From: JALVIU01 sp964462295
GTDB taxonomy: Bacteria; Atribacterota; JALVIU01
Assembly (NCBI GenBank): GCA_964462295.1
Contig: CAYWXH010000059.1
Location: forward strand, 1 to 10,273
Direction: 5' to 3'
DNA: 10,273 nucleotides
Shown: positions 6,912 to 10,273 of the stretch, piece after piece
Numbering within the stretch: the first letter of the stretch is position 1
Layout of the letters: each line of letters starts with the position of its first letter
Made by a program: the position numbers and the translations under genes
The notes under the pieces: model-generated
Database searches by the model: none
What the model saw: only the letters and a program-made list of their open reading frames with translations
Told to the model about the DNA's origin: nothing

Positions 6912-7829
6912 TTATTTATTTAGTAAATATGTCCCTGTCTCTTTATCTGTAATTAGGACATTTATAAACCTACCCCTTAGGGCACCAAGTATGGCTTCTC
7001 TTTTTTCTCTCCCACCTCCTACCCCTATGATTGTACTATTTTTTAAGTCTCTTACATCAAGTCCTATAATTCTTTTATTTAATTCAGTATCTATAACATT
7101 GCCCTCTATATCAAAAAATGTGGTACAGATATCCCCTACTACTCCTTTATCTTTAAGTTCTTGAAAATCTGCCCTCTTTAAGTATCCTTCTTGTATCATA
7201 GTAGATGTATCTGTAATTTTGCCTATACCAACAAAGGAAAAGTTAGAATTTTTTGCTTTTTTAAAGATCTCATTTATTACATCCTCTGCAAGGAGTGCCT
7301 TTTTGGTGCTTATATCTTTTACAATTACAGGCGCGTGAATAACATAATGGGTACCCCCTATTTTTTCAGAAAGAGTACGTGCTATCTCTGAAGATGTGAT
7401 CTTACTTCCCCTGTTGCCCATGCCTCCCATTATAGGGATAACATCTACTTTATATTTTTTCTTTACTTCTAACATATCTACAAGCCTTCTAAGGGTAGAG
7501 CCCCATGATAGAGAAATGGTAATATTATCCCTTAGAATTCTTTTTAGATACTCTCCAGCAGCTAGTGCAAGTGCATCTTTTATATCACTATAAGAGGGAA
7601 CAATCATTGCTTCATGTAAATTGAATTTTTTAGAAAGGGCAATCTCTAAGGCGCTAAAATCTTCTTTTTCATACACTATATCTATCTTTACAATTCCCCT
7701 ATCCTTGGCTTTTTTAAGAAGTTTTGATATTTGTGGTCTGGATATAGAGAGTTTCTTGGCTATCTCTTGCTGGGTATAACCTTCCTCATAGTAGAGACGA
7801 GCAATTTTTACAAGTAAATATGTATTCAT
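6912..7829 (-). CDS. SorC/DeoR-type sugar-binding transcriptional regulator
   Basis: The 305-residue protein has an N-terminal helix-turn-helix at about 17-40 (GYTQQEIAKKLSISRPQISKLL), then a long sugar-phosphate-binding domain of the SorC family (about 60-305). Family marks include the ISLSWGSTL block after the first strand and the ending LGALRGRFINVLITDKETG. Relatives (SorC, DeoR of Bacillus, CggR, LsrR) sense phosphorylated sugars, so the effector is plausibly the product of the FGGY kinase two genes downstream. The ATG at 7829 has AAGGAG five bases before it; a TTG at 7847 would add six residues and is not supported. It is the first gene of its operon, behind a strong promoter and a possible operator, which suggests autoregulation. 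Whether it represses or activates cannot be told. Confidence 0.92.
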   Translation of the reverse strand: MNTYLLVKIARLYYEEGYTQQEIAKKLSISRPQISKLLKKAKDRGIVKIDIVYEKEDFSALEIALSKKFNLHEAMIVPSYSDIKDALALAAGEYLKRILRDNITISLSWGSTLRRLVDMLEVKKKYKVDVIPIMGGMGNRGSKITSSEIARTLSEKIGGTHYVIHAPVIVKDISTKKALLAEDVINEIFKKAKNSNFSFVGIGKITDTSTMIQEGYLKRADFQELKDKGVVGDICTTFFDIEGNVIDTELNKRIIGLDVRDLKNSTIIGVGGGREKREAILGALRGRFINVLITDKETGTYLLNK

Positions 7830-7841
7830 ATCTACTCCTTG

Positions 7842-7872
7842 GAACAAATGTATTTTGCAGTTAATAATGTTC
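7842..7872. promoter_or_regulatory. candidate operator for the SorC-family regulator
   Basis: GAACA (7842-7846) and TGTTC (7868-7872) form an inverted repeat with a 21-base centre, giving a dyad midway between the -10 box and the start codon. The half-sites are two turns or more apart, which suits an oligomeric regulator. The arms are only five bases, so chance is a real alternative. Confidence 0.35.
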
Positions 7873-7879
7873 TAATTTA

Positions 7880-7908
7880 AGTATATCACATTTTAGGAAA
7901 AATGTAAA
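7880..7908 (-). promoter_or_regulatory. extended -10 sigma70-type promoter of the SorC/kinase/E1 operon
   Basis: On the minus strand TTTACA (7908-7903) and TATACT (7885-7880) are separated by exactly 17 bases, each a 5/6 match to consensus, with a TGn extension (7888-7886) before the -10. The -35 lies inside the last codons of cobD and the -10 just after its stop. A transcript would start near 7873, giving a leader of about 45 bases to the SorC ATG. Confidence 0.75.
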
Positions 7909-8969
7909 TTTTCTATAAAACTTTTTATATATCTTAAAAATAACTTGTTTTCTCTCCTTGTTTTTATAGCAACACGGATAAACTTATCAGAAAGACCTAT
8001 AAAATTAGAGGCATCCCGTACATATATATCATTTTTTAATAAAAAATCTATAGCCTCTTTAGAGGAAATTTTTAAAAATTTTAAAAGATAAAAGTTAGCA
8101 TATGTATTATATATCTTTAATTGACTATTTGTAGAAAGGTGTTTATATATAAACTCCCTCTCTTTATGTATAAATTTTTTCGTCTCTTCTATAAATTTAT
8201 CTTCTCTTATAAGATACCTTCCAAGATGTTGGGCAAAGATATTTACACTCCATGGATCTCTTCTTTCTTCAAGTTGTTCTATAATTTTTTCACTCCCTAT
8301 CCCTATTCCGAATCTTATACCTGGGATACTAAATATCTTTGTAAAAGATTTTAATATAAACAGATTGGTATACATATTAATAAATTCATAAATATCATAT
8401 CTTTTATCTACAAAATCTATAAATGACTCGTCTATAAAGACATGGACATCTTTCTCTTTAGCATGTTTTATTATCTCAAGTAACTCCTCTTTCTGATAGA
8501 GTGTACCTGTAGGGTTATTTGGATTTCCAATAATTAAAAGCGAAAAAGGACTAATAGCGGCCAATATATTTTCAATAGAGGGCAAAAAATCGGCTCCTTT
8601 TTCTATGTACATAGGCATAATAAGCTCTCTTTCTTTTAAAGATGAAGCTATATAGTATTCTGAAAATGAAGGTATAGGTACTATAATTCTATCAGGTGAA
8701 AGCATATTTATATATAGGAAAATAAGTTCACTTGCACCATTTCCAATTATGATATTTTCAGGTTTTAACTTCCATTTTTTTGCATAGATCTTTTTTAGAG
8801 TCCAAGATGTCTCTTCTGGATAATAACGAATGAGATCTAAATTTTTCTTTATTACCTCATAGACTATCTTTGGCGGGCCGAGGGGATTCACATTTACGCT
8901 AAAATCATACTTTATATTCCTTTTTCTTCCTCCATGATATCTATATACTAAAGAAGTGTTAGTAGCCAT
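7893..8969 (-). CDS. cobD: L-threonine-O-3-phosphate decarboxylase (CobD/CobC; PLP fold type I)
   Basis: It makes (R)-1-amino-2-propanol phosphate, the linker between the corrin ring and the lower nucleotide loop of adenosylcobamides. The 358 residues show YHGG near the N-terminus followed by DFSVNVNPLGPP (22-33), a CobD hallmark, then the aminotransferase fold: GNGASELI (76-83), NPNNPTG (149-155), HVFIDESFIDF with D180, the PLP lysine K211 in LKSFTK, and R219 in GIRFG. It is closely related to histidinol-phosphate aminotransferase (HisC); the HGG start, the DFSVNVNPLG motif and the partner cbiB favour CobD. The ATG at 8969 has AGGAGG nine bases upstream and overlaps the end of cbiB by 22 bases, implying coupled translation. 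Its 3' end contains the -35 box of the next operon, and no terminator is visible between them. Some authors name this gene cobC. Confidence 0.87.
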   Translation of the reverse strand: MATNTSLVYRYHGGRKRNIKYDFSVNVNPLGPPKIVYEVIKKNLDLIRYYPEETSWTLKKIYAKKWKLKPENIIIGNGASELIFLYINMLSPDRIIVPIPSFSEYYIASSLKERELIMPMYIEKGADFLPSIENILAAISPFSLLIIGNPNNPTGTLYQKEELLEIIKHAKEKDVHVFIDESFIDFVDKRYDIYEFINMYTNLFILKSFTKIFSIPGIRFGIGIGSEKIIEQLEERRDPWSVNIFAQHLGRYLIREDKFIEETKKFIHKEREFIYKHLSTNSQLKIYNTYANFYLLKFLKISSKEAIDFLLKNDIYVRDASNFIGLSDKFIRVAIKTRRENKLFLRYIKSFIENLHFS

Positions 8970-9898
8970 AAAAATAATCCTCCTAATATAAAAAGTATAA
9001 ATCCTGCCCCATATATAATTTTTATTGCTTCTTTTATCATCTCTTTTTGTAAAGGCTTAACAGGATCTCCTATAAATCCTCTTATAGATTTGTGACCCCT
9101 GTAATAATTAACACCACCCAATCTTACCCCCAATATTCCCGCCATTGCCGATTCTGGATTACCACCGTTTGGGCTCGGGTGGTTTTTCCTATCTCTTGTA
9201 AAGATATGATAACCCTTTTTTACATCCTTTTTTGATAAAATGGCATAGGCCAGCATAGAAAAGGCTGCAATTCTTGATGGAATATAGTTAAACATATCAT
9301 CCAATCTCGCAGAAGCCCTTCCATAGTAAGTATAGGGTGAAAATCTATACCCTACCATAGAATCTAAGGTATTTATACCTTTATAGATCCATGTTAAAAG
9401 ATTTCCTCCTATGAGGAAATAAAACCAAGGTGCTACTACTCCATCTGCAAATCCTTCAGCAATTGTTTCCACCGCTCCTCTTACTATTTCTTCTTCAGGG
9501 AGATATACTGTATCCCTTCCTACCACATATGAAAGATATTTTCTTGCCATTTTTAAATCATTTGTCTTTAAAGCATTGTATATTTTAATGGTAGAATCTT
9601 TCAGATCTTTAAGTGAAAGGGCGGCATAGAAAAGATAGCTATTTATTATAAAATGAAGCAATGAACCTGTAGCTATATTCGCAAAAAGATAAACAAATAT
9701 AGAAATGGGCAACAATGTGAAGAATACAAGGAGTATACCATTTATGAATTTTTTCTTTGGAGAAAGATCTTCTTTTAGGAGAAATCTATTTAGACAGGAT
9801 ATAACTTTTCCTATAAACCTAACAGGGTGAGGATACCATCTAGGGTCACCGAGCCATATATCCAAAAGTATGCCAATTGCGTAAATTTCTAGTATCAT
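8948..9898 (-). CDS. cbiB: adenosylcobinamide-phosphate synthase CbiB (integral membrane)
   Basis: CbiB joins aminopropanol phosphate, the CobD product, to adenosylcobyric acid at the cytoplasmic membrane. The 316-residue protein has family length and order of motifs: LLDIWLGDPRWYPHPVRFIG (11-30), VGRDT (126-130) with EEEIVRGAVETIAEGFADGVVAP, NTLDSMVGYR (176-185), SARLDD (196-201), and RDRKNHPSPNGGNPESAMAG (235-254) followed by GVRLGGVNYY. Hydrophobic segments at about 53-76, 80-94, 155-172, 205-221 and 295-316 fit membrane helices. The ATG at 9898 is the only sensible start, since an in-frame stop lies five codons upstream, but the SD-like AAGGA ends one base before it, so initiation may be weak. 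No cobalamin riboswitch or clear promoter is seen in the 375 bases upstream. Confidence 0.93.
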   Translation of the reverse strand: MILEIYAIGILLDIWLGDPRWYPHPVRFIGKVISCLNRFLLKEDLSPKKKFINGILLVFFTLLPISIFVYLFANIATGSLLHFIINSYLFYAALSLKDLKDSTIKIYNALKTNDLKMARKYLSYVVGRDTVYLPEEEIVRGAVETIAEGFADGVVAPWFYFLIGGNLLTWIYKGINTLDSMVGYRFSPYTYYGRASARLDDMFNYIPSRIAAFSMLAYAILSKKDVKKGYHIFTRDRKNHPSPNGGNPESAMAGILGVRLGGVNYYRGHKSIRGFIGDPVKPLQKEMIKEAIKIIYGAGFILFILGGLFLWLLTLL

Positions 9899-9974
9899 AT
9901 CCTTTTTAATTTAACATTATGTACTTCCTCTTCGCTCTTTTTTATTCCTCATCATTGAGCGACCCTCTTTCTTT

Positions 9975-10012
9975 TGTCATTGCGAGCACCACGAAGTGGC
10001 CCGTGGCAATCT
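9975..10012 (+). repeat. single palindromic unit, ATTGCGAG-hairpin-GGCAATCT
   Basis: The unit starts TGTCATTGCGAG and ends GTGGCAATCT. Outer arms ATTGC and GCAAT are complementary, and inside them CCAC-GAA-GTGG (9989-9999) forms a second small hairpin. It resembles REP-like elements that I recall from many environmental bacterial genomes. Confidence 0.8.
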
Positions 10013-10027
10013 GCGACCCCCAAATCT

Positions 10028-10154
10028 TGTTATTGCGAGCCTGCGTAGCAGGCGTGGCAATCTCGCTTTTGGGATTCCCTTACCCTCGTTCGTACGGTCT
10101 TTAGGTACCAGAGATTGCTTCGTTAGGGCAAAAACCGCCCTTCCTCGCAATGAC
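10028..10154. repeat. head-to-head pair of palindromic units (BIME-like element A)
   Basis: A plus-oriented unit (10028-10064) has a perfect inner hairpin GCCTGC-GTA-GCAGGC (10039-10053). A 46-base spacer rich in CTTTTG, TTCCC and GTACCA follows, then a minus-oriented unit (10111-10154) with inner hairpin AGGGC / GCCCT (10125-10141). Both keep the ATTGC / GCAAT outer arms. The same arrangement, including spacer motifs, recurs in the next element, so the pair rather than the single unit may be what moves. Confidence 0.75.
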
Positions 10155-10182
10155 GAGTTGGGGAAGACCGTTCACTGGGAAC

Positions 10183-10273
10183 TGTCATTGCGAGGCCCTG
10201 TAGGAGGCGTGGTAATCTCTCTTTTGAAGTTCCCAATACACCTTCTGTACCAGAGATTGCCACGTCGTGCCTT
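10183..10273. repeat. head-to-head pair of palindromic units (BIME-like element B, cut by window edge)
   Basis: A plus unit at 10183-10219 begins TGTCATTGCGAGG and ends GTGGTAATCTC, with one C-to-T change in the outer arm that would leave a G-U pair in RNA, and an imperfect inner hairpin. The spacer again contains CTTTTG, GTTCCC and GTACCAGAGATTGC. The minus unit starts at 10253 and continues past the window end. Confidence 0.7.

Larger units (their letters stand above)
9899..10273. other. gene-free intergenic region with palindromic repeat cluster
   Basis: No credible gene is present. The first 75 bases are T-rich leader of cbiB; a CATAAT (9921-9916, minus strand) resembles a -10 box but has no fitting -35. 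The rest is visibly GC-richer than the genes and consists of five inverted-repeat units in both orientations. No tRNA, riboswitch or CRISPR pattern is seen. Confidence 0.8.

Noticed and set aside
9919..10104. 61-residue frame in the repeat region upstream of cbiB
   Set aside because: It is mostly translated palindromic repeat, and there is no other sign of coding.
9899..10273. cobalamin riboswitch upstream of cbiB
   Set aside because: No B12-box-like GCCACTG or matching arrangement of stems is visible; the structure present is repetitive palindromes.
9975..10273. CRISPR array
   Set aside because: The repeats alternate in orientation, differ internally and have unequal spacers that are themselves partly conserved.

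Overview
The window is a low-GC (roughly one-third G+C by eye) bacterial chromosome segment. One gene, cut by the left edge, reads rightward; the other eight read leftward. Genes are tightly packed, most with strong Shine-Dalgarno (SD) sites. The gene mix suggests an anaerobic, possibly thermophilic, uncultured bacterium: a Thr-Pro-linker beta-helix surface protein, a coiled-coil PD-(D/E)XK-like protein, a TM1459-like cupin, cobamide synthesis genes and GC-rich palindromic repeats. The phylum cannot be fixed from the sequence; the combination resembles candidate-phylum genomes such as Omnitrophica or Desantisbacteria, which is a guess.

Left region (1-2560). A secreted-type protein has about 126 visible residues of Thr/Pro repeats, then two Ig-like segments and a right-handed beta-helix. 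Its frame is open to the window edge. It converges on a gene for a coiled-coil protein with three 18-residue repeats and a C-terminal nuclease-like domain, which has its own promoter.

Central operon (7908 down to 2591, minus strand). A strong extended -10 promoter overlaps the end of cobD and drives six genes: a SorC-family sugar-responsive regulator, a four-His cupin, an FGGY pentulose-type kinase, E1 alpha and E1 beta subunits of a thiamine-diphosphate 2-oxoacid/acetoin dehydrogenase, and ribosome silencing factor RsfS. It ends in a hairpin terminator that contains the rsfS stop codon. The regulator and kinase suggest catabolism of a carbohydrate of unknown identity; no transporter, isomerase, aldolase, E2 or E3 gene is in the window. 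RsfS is an unexpected last member.

Right region (7893-9898, minus strand). cbiB and cobD overlap by 22 bases and together make and attach the aminopropanol phosphate arm of adenosylcobamides.

Right end (9899-10273). There are no genes. It holds a cluster of GC-richer inverted repeats built on an ATTGCGAG / GGCAATCTC frame around a variable hairpin, as one single unit and two head-to-head pairs, the second cut by the window edge.
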